A stretch of 64,000 bases of DNA, from contig CAUWAG010000016.1 in NCBI GenBank assembly GCA_963556695.1, positions 124,001 to 188,000 of the forward strand, in the 5' to 3' direction. The stretch's first letter is position 1, and each line of letters begins with the position of its first letter. The position numbers were made by a program, and so were the translations under genes. A model generated the notes under the pieces. The model made no database searches and was not told the DNA's origin. It saw only the letters and a program-made list of their open reading frames with translations. This document shows, one piece after another, positions 54,224-64,000 of the stretch. The DNA is from Anthostomella pinea (taxonomy: Eukaryota > Ascomycota > Sordariomycetes > Xylariales > Xylariaceae).

Positions 54224-56315
54224 ATGTCGACTGGGACAGAAAAGCGAGGTGCTTCTCGCGTACCAGAGCAGACAGGAGCTGCGGAACACCACGAGTCTGA
54301 GGCCCTGCCTATCGAGCAGGAAGCAATCCGGGATGCTTACCGCGTCCATCTCAGCTGGCGGTCATGGGTACGATCCTCCCACATGAGCTTCCACTATCAC
54401 TTAGAACTGACAACAGTACGGTAGCTCGTCGTATTCATCACCTGCTTCGCGTAAGTACAGACAGATCCAAGCAGCCATAGTATCAGTCATGTTGACAACA
54501 GCCGAACATCAGTATCATGGCCCAAGTCTATGTCGTCGTCGCAGCCGGGTCCGTCGTCGCGTTCATCATCCGGGATCTGGGTGACGCCTCAATAGCTGGC
54601 TGGATCATACAGGCACGCCCCTTAAGCTCATGACTCACCTTGTACAGATTTGACAAAAATCAAAGGGCCCTCTACTCATGCAAAGCGTGCTTTCCCCCAT
54701 CGTGGGTCGCCTGTCGGATGTCTTGGATCGGAAGTATCTCGCTACCATCCCGCCTCTGATAGCCTTCGCAGGTGCGGTCGTTTCTGCTACCGCAAACTCT
54801 ATGAGCATGCTGATCGGCGGCGGCATCCTCATCGGCACCACTTTGTCGACTATTTCGATCGTGCAGGCGATCCCGTCTGAGATCCTGCCCCTCAAGTTTC
54901 GGGCACTTGCCAATGGCTTTGCTTTCATCGGCGGCGGCGTTGGTGGTTTGTACGTGAAGATCACGATGGCTCATATGAAGAAATTACTGACTAGGATTCA
55001 GGATTGGATCTCTAGGAGCCGGAGCCGTGACCAACGTCAATGTCGGAGGCTGGCGCTACATCTTTTGGATCCAAGCCGCCTTCCATGGCATCACGGCTGT
55101 TGGGCTCTTCTGTTTCTACTGGCCACCAAAGAACATCGAGTACCCAAAGATGTCACTGAAGGAGTACATGTGGGCTTGCGATCCCATAGGCTCCCTCATG
55201 TTCGTCAGCAGTGCCACGCTGATGCTCCTTGGGCTCGACTGGGCTGGCGGAGCTTACGGGTGGTCGAGCCCCCATGTTGCCGTACCGTTGAGCTTGGGGC
55301 TGGCGTTGCTGGTTGGCTTTGGGTTTTACGGTGGGCAAATCTACTTGGGAGTCACGACTATCCACACATACTGACAGACATACCATAGAGTGGAAGGGGA
55401 GGTCAGACGGCTTAGTTGCCCACGTCTTCTTCCGCAAGAACGCCAACTTTGTGTACTCCATCTTTGCTTTCGCGGTCGAAGGATGGATCTTCTACAGTGC
55501 TGTCAACTCCGTCGTACCGCAGATCGTGCTGCAGCTGGGGTTTGAGTCTGACGCATGGCACATCTCCGTTCGCCAGCTCAGCTACCAGCTTACCGTGCTG
55601 TTCGCGTCCATCCCGATCACCTGGTACGCGACTCGGTCCAAGGACTTGCAGTCGCCATTGCTTGTCACAATCACGATATTCCTCGTCGTGTGAGTTCTGA
55701 CTATACACTCATCTCGGTTGAGACGACTCGACTGACAACGGCCCGTGTAGAGCCATCTGCTACGCAACGATCAAGCCAACTTGGAACTCCGCTCAGATCG
55801 CGCTCGGCGTGCTCGCAGGCATCGGCCAGTCGGGTCCTCTGACATTACTCGTAGCTTGCATACAATTCACCGCTCCCCACGCCTTTCTCTCGACTGCGAC
55901 GGGACTAGCCTTTTCTGCACGCGCAGTCGGCGGCGCTTTCGGGTCGGCCGTATTAAATGCCATCGTTAACGGTCGATTGGGCAGTCATTATGCTTCGTCC
56001 GTCGGAGGAGCGGCTGTCGACGCGGGACTGCCGGAAGAGAGTGTGCCATCCTTGCTGGAAGCATTGGACGCCGGAAACCCCGGGTCAGGGGTGAAGGGTG
56101 CGAACGCAACCATCTGGTCAGCGGCGATTGAAGCCAGTAGGTGGGAGTACACGTACGCCTATCGATTGGCATGGTCGAGCGTGATCCCTTTCATAGTGCT
56201 GGCCATTATCGCCGTGGCGCTCCTGAAAGGCGTGAAGGATTTGATGACGGAAAATGTTGAGGCGACTGTTGAACACGTTAAGCATGTTGAGGTCGAGCAG
56301 GATTTCAACCTATAG
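54224..56315 (+). CDS. MFS efflux transporter of the TRI12 / siderophore-pump type, 582 aa
   Basis: Seven exons (54224-54367, 54425-54450, 54513-54612, 54666-54949, 55002-55330, 55389-55689, 55751-56315) give 582 aa with about 14 TM segments. Family marks: VVVAAGSVVAFIIRDLGDAS, SVLSPIVGRLSDVLDRKYLA (motif A), GGGILIGTTLSTISIVQAIPSEILPLKFRALANGF (motif C region), GSLGAGAVTNVNVGGWRYIFWIQ, FYEWKGRSDGLVAHVFF and GIGQSGPLTLLVA. It belongs with DHA2-like TRI12 pumps and siderophore transporters; the cargo is unknown. The third intron (54613-54665) needs a GCACGC donor and a CAAAG acceptor, giving IIQ-GPLLMQS. If that GC donor does not work, the protein is truncated. The other junctions are standard and no other lesion is seen. 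Confidence 0.8.
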
Positions 56316-57183
56316 CAGGGCCAGAGGCAAATGGACGTCCATCGTCTGAACATATGAGCAGATAGGTAGGGCACTGACTATTCGTTGACTAGGCTTTTTG
56401 AGATGATAGACCTACCAACGAATTGATCTGACGAGAGGAGCTTGGTTACCATACATAACCCGGTAGTTCTAATCCCGGAATCATCCAGAAGCAGCTTGTT
56501 TGAGACTTCATGTCGCTCGTTCGGTAACTTTGTCGTTTGATAAACTTACATACTTACATACCTCAAAGTTTGCTAGACAAACTGAAGCTCTACACCAGCC
56601 AGATTTGAAGAATCGCCATGGCAAAACCTCGGTGAAGAGCTGAAAACTTGCCTCGGCATGGCTGAGTACTGCATGTGATGTCCAGTTGTCCCCGTATCAA
56701 TGCCGGATCTCATGTAAGACTAGCCCACGTACTGCACAGTATTGGAGTCGCCTCGTGTGATCGAAGGTAGTTGGATAGAGGCCGTGCTATAGCCCTGATT
56801 GCCTTTTTCAGGACAACAGAACTACCAAGCTCAACGGGGCGTGGTCATTCTACGTCCGCATAGTAATTGTGCCCCATATCATCTGTGAGCAGAGACAGAA
56901 AGGTGCCGTAACAAGAACACTCGCTTCTAAGCGGAATGACAATCCGGGCATGCGCTTTGAGGGGCGCTTTGGCTATTCTCACTTTGTCCCGAGCTGGATC
57001 AGCGGGTCTCGCACAGGCCTTCATTTTGCCAGGAAGGCCATCGCTGAGGCACCCTATCTGCTGTATTGCAGTGAGGCATCGGTGCCGTTGTCGTACATGT
57101 CTGGGCAGTATGCGGGAGCCCCTTGGACGGCTGAATGGTCACTGTCGCCGGGGTTCTCCTCTCATGGAAGCCTGGACCAGTCG
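56316..57183. other. intergenic between convergent genes
   Basis: 868 bases between the 3' ends of the TRI12-type pump and Elp3. A short forward ORF at 56869-57189 is not supported by any motif. Confidence 0.5.
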
Positions 57184-58961
57184 TCATGACTCGTGCTTGC
57201 GCCCATCAAGCCACTTGCTCATATATGGGCCATCCAACCAGTAGCCGAGCTTCTTGTAGTAGCTTCTGACACCGACACCACTGATAACACTGATCTTGTC
57301 GCTTCCATGCTCCTCTCGAGCAATACGTTCGGCCTCCTCCATCAAGAGTGTCCCGAAACCTTGATGCTGGAATTTCTTGGGATCTCTCGCGTGGACGGGC
57401 ACGGCTGTTCCGTACACATGGAGTTCTCGGACCAGACTCGTCTGCTGCCCGGTAAGTTCCTCACGATAAGTATACTTCTCGGTACACTTTCTCAGCCGGA
57501 GAAGGGCGACCAGAATGTCCTGCTTGGGATCTTCGTAGGCCAGGAACGTCTCCCAACCGCCGTTGGCAGTGTAATCACGACGGACTAGCTCTATTTGATT
57601 TGGTCGTATCTTGTGCTTGACCTCGTTGATACCGACTTCGCGCGTTCTGACATCACGGCAACTGGTGCCAAAATCCTTCATGCGCGCAAGAGCCAGCTCC
57701 CGGAGGTTACCATTCTCGACACCCGAAGTGACCAGGGGCATGGGAATATCTCTCTGGACACGGTAAATTCGGGTCCAGGGAGGTACCAGGGCGAGTATCC
57801 GGGCAACAATGTCAATCAAGGCATTGGGCGTGTAGTTCTGATAACGGCCTGTTCGCCACAACTCGTAGAGGCCGGTGCCACGGATGACCAAAGTGGGATA
57901 GATCTTGAGTCCGTCAGTCCGGAACGCCGGGCTTTCGAAATACTCTCTGAACTGATCGAGGTCTCGCTCCATTCCCACGTTGGGCAAGTCGGGCATCATG
58001 TGGGACACGACCTTGAATCCAGCATCCTTGGCGAGGCAGAATGTCTCAGCAACGGATGCGACAGTGTGTCCTCGGTTCGTATCCCGGGCGACATCTTCAT
58101 ACAGAGACTGTACTCCAACCTCCAACCGCGTACATCCATAGCGGAGCATATCAGTGAGATGCGGTTGCAGACAGTAGTCGGGTCTCGTCTCGATGGTGAT
58201 GCCCACGCACTTGACATTGCTCATTTCCCCGGCTTCGACGGCCTCGTCCACGTTGGTGGTCTGGTAGCCGCTCAAGGCATTGTGTAGCTGGGAGATGAAA
58301 TCCTCCCGATAGGGCACGGGCAGAGACATGAAGGTCCCTCCCATGATGATATACTCGACTTTATCGACAGAGTGACCAAGAGACTTCAGCTGGTCCACGC
58401 GACCCCGAGCCTGCTCGAACGGGTCGTATCGGGCACGAATGGCGCGCATGGATGTCGGCTCGTACCCCGTGTAGGACTGCGTGCTGTATTCAAAGTCGGA
58501 ATCGGGACCGCCAGGACAGTAAACGCAGATGTTGCCGGTGTAGGCAATGTGAGGGCATCGATGGGGTTTGCACATGACGGCAACGACGGCGATTCCAGAA
58601 GAAGTCCCTAGTCGACTCGTCAGCATCCATCAGGGTGCACATGTCAATGACTGGGACGGCGCGGCGCACGGATAGGCTTTGCGACCAGCTTCGGCATTAT
58701 GTATTTCTTGTAATGTTCGGGGACAGCAGCAATGATGGCCGTAAGCGGCGGGATGTTGGCGAGCTTGTGCTTCCTGGACAGCTTGGAGCGCAGGGTGTTC
58801 AGATTGATATCCCGGCTGGGTTTCTTGGGGTCTTTGGCAGCTTCGTGGTCCTCGATCAGAGCACTCGCAATGTCGGCGCAGCATCGTAGGAACCGTTCGT
58901 TCTCGGGTGGAAGATTGGCGTCCTTCTTCCGGACGGTGGCAGTTATCGTCGTAGTCGCCAT
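57184..58961 (-). CDS. ELP3: Elongator complex catalytic subunit Elp3, 571 aa
   Basis: Two exons (58670-58961 and 57184-58607) with a 62-nt intron give 571 aa. The start is the ATG at 58961 ([13 protein letters not shown]); a longer reading begins at a non-ATG codon. The radical SAM domain contains [22 protein letters not shown], supplying the Cys ligands of the 4Fe-4S cluster, then [40 protein letters not shown] and [14 protein letters not shown]. The C-terminal GNAT acetyltransferase domain contains [37 protein letters not shown] and SYYKKLGY. Elp3 makes the 5-carboxymethyl group on wobble uridines of tRNAs. It is a conserved single-copy gene and reads cleanly. Confidence 0.96.
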
Positions 58962-59948
58962 GGTTGGTGACGGCAAATGATGAGCTGAAAGTTGGACAAT
59001 AAGCGAGATAGTGATGGGCCTCGGTATGTAGCAGCTTGTAGATAGCCCGCAAAGAGGCAGAGAGGCAGCCGTAGCATAGGTCGGAGAATCCTGACAGCCT
59101 GAGTCCTCAAGATGGTTGTTGACTGTTGTAAACTGGATATCAAAGTGGGGTTGATTCCAATGTGACTAAATATTGACTAAATATTGAATCGAAGGTTTGA
59201 GTTTGACGGTAGGTAGTGGGCCGTGCGCCACATTCTGGGGAAGCCTGCCCAGCTGCCCAGTGTTGATCTAGATGATCAGATCTACCCTTTCTAAGATTGT
59301 AAGACGTGCAATACAGCAGGAAAGCCATATATTCCCTTTCTAAGACGTATTGAGCGACAGAGAAGGGAAACACTGCAAAACCCAGGCTCAACAAAATGGA
59401 ACCCAGCAGATCTACGCTTTCTACCTACTTAGCCCTCAATACCTCATACAGAGGTTCGATGCTATTAGTGCATACCAGAAACACTTATGTACTTACTAGA
59501 AAGAGGAGGGGTCGATACGTCCACGGGTCCGGGTGTCTGACGATTTGAGGGGCCGAAGGGCTGAGGGGCTGAGGGGTCACGTCAGAGGAGAGCAACTTCC
59601 AAGAGAGCTCCAGCCTCCAGCCGTGTTGATCGATGACAGGTCAACCGAAGTCTTTGCTCTTTGAGCCTCATCCAACATACCTCCCAAGTTTTTCAGTTCC
59701 AACCTCGCCTATCTCGCCCAGGCCCCTCTGACTTTAAAAACAGGGGGAGCAGCTTCAGTCTCGCGCTCTCTAAGGTATCCATCCGTCGCCGCGCAATCGC
59801 CAGTTAAATACATAGCACTCCTCCCAGTGCTTTCGCTGCTTCTGCCCTCGTCGTCTCGCTACTTCCAAGCCACCTACATCTACGGCTGCGCTCCCTGCCC
59901 TGAGCCGAACACCGATCTGGAGGAGACCGAGTCGAGCAAACAGGCGTT
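58962..59948. promoter_or_regulatory. bidirectional promoter region (Elp3 / E2) with an inserted repeat
   Basis: This region separates the divergent Elp3 and ubiquitin-conjugating enzyme genes. It includes a repeat at 59270-59352 that recurs inverted at 61359-61507 (separate entry), a short tandem ATATTGACTAA near 59170, and a GAGGGGCYGA tandem near 59547-59574. Confidence 0.55.
59270..59352 (-). repeat. dispersed repeat, left copy
   Basis: Contains AGATCTACCCTTTCTAAGAT and, 40 bases on, CCCTTTCTAAGACGTATTGAG. The reverse complement of these strings is found at 61431-61500 on the other side of the E2 gene. Confidence 0.6.
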
Positions 59949-60783
59949 ATGGCATCCAGCAGAGTCCGTCGGGTAGCCAAGGAGCTGAACGACATGAAGG
60001 CCGACACCACGTCCAAGGTCACCGCCGAGCCTGCTAACAGCACTGGTGACCTGACCCATCTGAAGGCCTGCATACCTGGTCCGCCCAGTACCCCCTATGA
60101 GGGCGGCCACTTCATCGTCGACGTCAAGATCCCGGGCGAATACCCCTTCCGCCCGCCCATAATGAAGTTCGACACCAAAGTTTGGCACCCCAACATCAGC
60201 AGTCAGACCGTGAGTGTTACGACAACCGTCCAAGTTCTGCTTGGTCGAGCTCTGCTAATCTGACACCGGTAACGCAGGGCGCCATCTGCCTCGACACTCT
60301 CAGCACCGCCTGGTCTCCCGTTCTGACCATCAAGTCCACTCTTCTCTCCCTCCAGTCCCTCTTCGAAAGCCCCGAGCCCAAAGATCCCCAAGATGCCGAG
60401 GTCGCCAAGATGATGATCAACGACCCCGAAGGCTTCAACAAGAAGGCACACGAATGGGCCGTCGCCTACGCCGGTGCCCCGAAAAACCCAAAGTTCCAAT
60501 CTGTCCAGGCGCGATCCGCCAACGCGCCCCTGCAAGTGGATGACAGCCGGTACCAACTCCCTGTGCGTACTGCGAGCTACTGGACATCACTAACAAAGGA
60601 TCGTGCAGGTATCAAGGGTACAACAAGGAGCTTATTAACAGATTTGTCAACATGGGCTTTGATATCGACCGCGTTGTGGAGGCTTTCCAATACGTTGGAA
60701 TCGAAACATATGATGGCCAGGATGTTGAACTGGAACAAGCATATATGGGTGACATCACCGCCAGATTGCTTGGGGAGCCCTAA
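59949..60783 (+). CDS. UBC1: ubiquitin-conjugating enzyme E2 with UBA domain (Ubc1/UBE2K type), 235 aa
   Basis: Three exons (59949-60209, 60278-60549, 60609-60783) give 235 aa. The UBC fold has RVRRVAKELNDMK, CIPGPPSTPYEGGHFIVDVKIPGEYPFRPP, KVWHPNISS with the HPN motif, and GAICLDTLSTAWSPVLTIKS with the catalytic Cys. KKAHEWAVAYAG ends the fold. The last exon encodes a UBA domain: YNKELINRFVNMGFDIDRVVEAFQYVG and ITARLLG. The donor of intron 2 (CG then GTACCA) gives DSRYQGYNK; the ORF that reads through this point is not the gene. This E2 builds Lys48-linked ubiquitin chains. Its length is slightly above the yeast protein. Intact. Confidence 0.93.
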
Positions 60784-62515
60784 CATCCTTTCTAGGCCAC
60801 CGTCCGGAAGTAAATCCATCCGCGTGATTGCTTTTCCCAGGACTCTTCCCAGGCACCCCACCCGATTCTTCTAGTTGGTCCAGACTGCTCCAGTCCTACC
60901 AATAGCATGTATGGAGTTGGCTGGGTTGGGATACGACTGCTGGTTGTTGCATTACTCGAAAGGTTATCGTATTCGCTTCAATTGGAAGCCATGGACTACA
61001 GCGATTTCTTCGCAGACTTTCATGAGGGGTTTGGCGTCAAGGGGTTCATGATAGAGCGGCCTAGGTTATTATTGGCAATTATACACCATACACAATTAGC
61101 ATTCTGACTGTCCCGACTGTCCGTCCCTGTTCTGTGCTATGTTCATTACCCATGGCTCCGAAACCAATGTAGTGAAGCATACCTACTGGGCTTCTGGCTT
61201 GGCTGGCGACAACGCCACCGCAAACAGCGCCACAGAGAGTGAGACTGCTGCCGAACGATACACATCGCTCACTGTTCTCAATCATTGGACCGGCAACAAA
61301 ATCAGCCCAATGCATACACCGGGCTAAGTACAGTAGGTAAGAAAGCATAGACCAACAGGCTTTACTATATTTCAAGCCAGAGAACTCACTCAATACGTTT
61401 AGAAAGTGTGGAAATGACTTTCCTACGTTTCACAATACGTCTTAGAAAGGGTAGATCTGGCTTTCCTATATTTAAGCTAGAAAACTCACTCAATACGTGT
61501 AGGAAAGCTTATGTCAGCCAGGATTGAGTCGCTCATCTCCCAGCTTGGACTCGCTCAGGTCATGGCACATACACGCCCAGGTCGTAATAAGGCCTTTTCT
61601 AAGCTTGTCCGTAACAGGCAGGGTGTCATGAGAAGCAGCATCGCTATCATGAACAGTGCCACAGACGGTGATTGGCAGTGACAAAAGAGCGATCACGCAA
61701 GGTAGTAACTATGCCGTCCAGCCTCATATTGCAAATACAACATGGAATTCACGCTGCGCGAATGACATACTTGACTCGAGTCGCTCCGATTGTCCCAAAA
61801 CTCTTCAAGGTCAACCGACCTTTCCACACAAGGGAAGGTCTGATACGAACCACGACATATTCCAACACTTCCCGCAGCTGATTCGTTGCTGGAAGTGATA
61901 GAATGGGCCGCACAAGTGAAAGAAGGAGAAGTAGTCTCGGGTACCATTCATTAGCAACAGGCTTGTGATTACCAGGGCACCCAGCGTCTATACGAAAGTA
62001 CCTACCTACGAAAAGGGGTCGCCTGTAGTGGCTGTGGCTGTTGCATAATGTGGTTTAACCTCCAGTCCGCGGTAGCCGGGTTGATGGCATAATTGCATAA
62101 CCTCTGTAAGCAGCTGAATTGTTCCAAGTTCCAGCGCGACTTTTGTCGGGGTCGCCCTTGCGCTCATGCTCGTCTCCAGGCGTGCGGCTTACTTGCATTC
62201 TTCGCAACATGTATTTCAAGATATAGTACAGTACCTACTTTACCGGCATATCAGCTGAACGTAGGATCGACGTGCACTATTCTGCTGCCCTAGTCCAGTT
62301 TGACGACTGGCTGACTGCAGGTGGTTCGGTTGCCATGATCAATTAACGTCGTCATCATTGCCGTGTGTACTACCTAGGACTCGTCCTGCCTGTGACAACA
62401 ATATCTTTTGTGCGCCTTCGAGCCGCTATCCACGACCCTACGACCTCGATTCAGACAGTCCAGAAAGTGAAATTCACGTCCAATTCAGTCCGCCCACGTC
62501 CGTCAATCCAGCACC
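60784..62515. other. intergenic with a repeat
   Basis: About 1.7 kb without a supported gene. It holds the right copy of the dispersed repeat and, next to 62516, the leader of the promethin-like gene. Short ORFs near 60907 and 61656-61898 have no supporting features. Confidence 0.5.
61359..61507 (+). repeat. dispersed repeat, right copy with internal tandem
   Basis: Two ~48-base units (61359-61406 and 61460-61507) share GCTTTMCTATATTT, AACTCACTCAATACGT and TTAGAAAG-like ends. The spacer at 61431-61457 carries CAATACGTCTTAGAAAGGGT, the reverse complement of the left copy at 59270-59352. Confidence 0.6.
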
Positions 62516-63111
62516 ATGGCAGTCAACGAGCCGTCTTCCAAGGCGCAAACGCAAGCGAGAGCCCAAGACCTCCTCGGTTACGGTCAGCGCCAAGTCGATC
62601 GCATTGTGAGCCCTTCAACCCGCCAGAAGGCCTACAATTCAACCTCAGCCTATGCCTCCGACAGGCCCCTTCTTTTCGTGGGTCATCATGCACTGTCTCG
62701 ATTGTCGTTGTCTTCTTGACTAACCCCGTCTCCCTCTCGCGTCTACAGTCTTTCTTCCTCGTCCAGCTCCTCTTCTCCTTCCTCCCGCTCCTCCTGTTCG
62801 TCGGCTTCGCCCTCTCGACCGCCACCGTCGCCTTCGCTTCCGCTGTCGCCTTCTCGCTGTTCTGGATCGGCATCGCCAGCCTCTTTCTCATTCCGACCCT
62901 GTTCATCACCAGCAGCATCGCCAGCCTGGTCTTCCTCTGGGCTCTCACCACCTTCTTGGCCGGTCGCTGGGTGTACAACGTGCTGCCCGTTAGTGTTCGC
63001 GGAGACGCGCGCCTCAATCTGCCCAACGGCAAGCAGGTCATCATCGAGAAGCCTCAGCGCAACGGTGTCGGCTTCGACATCAAGACCGAGGCGGCCGAGT
63101 TCAAGGATTAG
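62516..63111 (+). CDS. promethin/LDO-family lipid-droplet-associated membrane protein, 174 aa
   Basis: Two exons (62516-62677 and 62749-63111) with a 71-nt intron give 174 aa. The N-terminal ~50 residues are soluble and amphipathic (AQDLLGYGQRQVDRIVSP). Then comes a continuous hydrophobic block with four segments: FFLVQLLFSFLPLLLFVGFA, VAFASAVAFSLFWIGIASL, FLIPTLFITSSIASLVFLWA and LTTFLAGRWVYNVL. A polar tail with NLPNGKQVIIEKP closes the chain. This is the layout of promethin-like proteins, which act with seipin at ER sites of lipid-droplet formation. The assignment is based on topology and on the fungal pattern, not on a catalytic motif. Intact. Confidence 0.65.
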
Positions 63112-63619
63112 GTTGCCGGTTGCCGGTTGCCGGCGAGGTCGTGTGGGCCATGATGGACATCGGATGCCAAGGGCGTACTCACATTCGGGGTCTGGGCTTG
63201 AAAAGGTTGGGATTGCAATTCAGGGTCGGCGTCTGTCTGGCTTGGTACGGACTGGTGCCACGGTATAGATACCCATGTTGCCATGCAAAGCACCGCGGCG
63301 GCTTCTTTGGTGTGCGCGGATAAGCCCTGGGATGAATTGACACGCGGCAATAGCACTGCTCCTTAAAGCATATATTGTTGTACCACCGCAGTGCACCGCT
63401 GTGGCTGGCGTCATGATCAACTTGGCATTCTGATCGATGCGCCTATGACGATTCGGGTAGACACCCAATTGACGCCTCTCTCGATACTCGCTGGTCTAGG
63501 CTCATGAGGTGACATGCCATGGCCAAATTCCAAGTAGGGAATCCGCAATCAATACTCTATGAAGAGTCTTGTCTATTGTCTTGAGGGCAGTCTTTAAACA
63601 AAGTGCTGAATTGACCGTT
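63112..63619. other. intergenic between convergent genes
   Basis: A 508-base gap between the promethin-like gene and the DUF89 gene. A perfect triplicate of GGTTGCC lies at 63112-63131. Nothing else is recognised. Confidence 0.5.
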
Positions 63620-64000
63620 CTACTTGCCACCCGAGAACGAGACCACGGCCCATTTGCCGCTCCAAGCCCATTTCCTGGCACCGCTATCTCCACCTCCGCC
63701 CTCTGTTGCGCGCAGTTCCTCGTCTTCGCCAGGCTTGAGCCCAACTGCGACATCAGCCTTACACGTGCGCAGTGCAAGAACGTTGACACCGGACCCAGGT
63801 CCAAGAGGGCCGATGGCTTCGACAAACGACGTAGATGGGTCCCATGCCGCCTGCTCTGTCAGTCCGCCTCTTCAGCGCTTTTGTGGGAGGGGGTACTCAC
63901 ATCGCCAGTCAGCTTTCGGTAGTTCAAGTCGCCTTTGAACACAACCAACTCGCTTGTCTTGAGGTCCTCATACAAGTCCTTTGCCTCCGTTGGCAATCTC
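63620..64000 (-). CDS. DUF89 / ARMT1-like damage-control phosphatase, C-terminal part (cut by window edge)
   Basis: Two exons are visible: 63901 to beyond 64000, and 63620-63850, joined by a 50-nt intron. The upstream exon reads [28 protein letters not shown], the highly conserved metal-binding core of DUF89 proteins ([10 protein letters not shown]). The last exon continues [35 protein letters not shown] and [14 protein letters not shown] before TAG at 63620-63622. DUF89 members are metal-dependent phosphatases that remove damaged sugar phosphates; ARMT1 has also been described as a protein carboxyl methyltransferase. The N-terminal part lies outside the window. What is visible is intact. Confidence 0.88.

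Noticed and set aside
54224..56315. Mycotoxin gene cluster around the TRI12-type pump
   Set aside because: The neighbours are housekeeping genes (succinyl-CoA ligase, Elp3) and no biosynthetic enzyme is adjacent. Membership of the TRI12 family alone does not imply toxin export.

Overview
This window is nuclear DNA from a filamentous ascomycete (Pezizomycotina). Genes are interrupted by many short GT-AG introns of about 40-170 nt with fungal branch sites. The gene families are typical of filamentous fungi: Zn2Cys6 regulator, Pth11-like receptor, TRI12-type pump, UstS-like GST, Ysc84 and BAR endocytic proteins. I cannot fix the genus from sequence alone.

Layout. The left two thirds (about 0.5-45 kb) is accessory, with mostly small-molecule genes: a ThuA-domain protein; a Dal5/Seo1-type anion permease; an HpaI-type aldolase; a small membrane protein; a GPI-anchored FAS1 protein; an amino-acid permease; a sugar transporter; a PhyH dioxygenase, Zn2Cys6 regulator and O-methyltransferase group; a Pth11-like receptor; an IPNS-like 2OG-Fe(II) oxygenase; a 5'-nucleotidase; and a GST. 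Cyclin H (16.2-17.4 kb) and a BAR protein (35.7-37.3 kb) are conserved genes embedded here. The right third (46.7-64 kb) is mainly housekeeping and intact: Ysc84-like protein, proteasome Rpt2, succinyl-CoA ligase alpha, Elp3, Ubc1/UBE2K-type E2, a promethin-like lipid-droplet protein and the C-terminus of a DUF89/ARMT1 protein. A TRI12-type efflux pump sits among them.

Two themes stand out. First, three unrelated genes (permease, FAS1 protein, 2OG oxygenase) each carry one intron that is a copy of the same 150-170 nt sequence, always sense to the host gene and in three different codon phases. This is the signature of introner-like elements, i.e. recent intron gain by multiplication of a mobile intron. 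Second, four accessory genes are visibly broken while nearby conserved genes read cleanly: the amino-acid permease, sugar transporter, O-methyltransferase and 5'-nucleotidase carry nonsense codons and/or frameshifts. The region also holds several unexplained repeats, including direct repeats flanking the Pth11-like gene, a permuted repeat pair around the oxygenase, inverted repeats around the E2 gene and a degenerate tRNA-like locus.

Exon junctions below were worked out by hand from splice consensus, reading frame and family conservation. Where I give a protein length, the exon lengths sum to a multiple of three.
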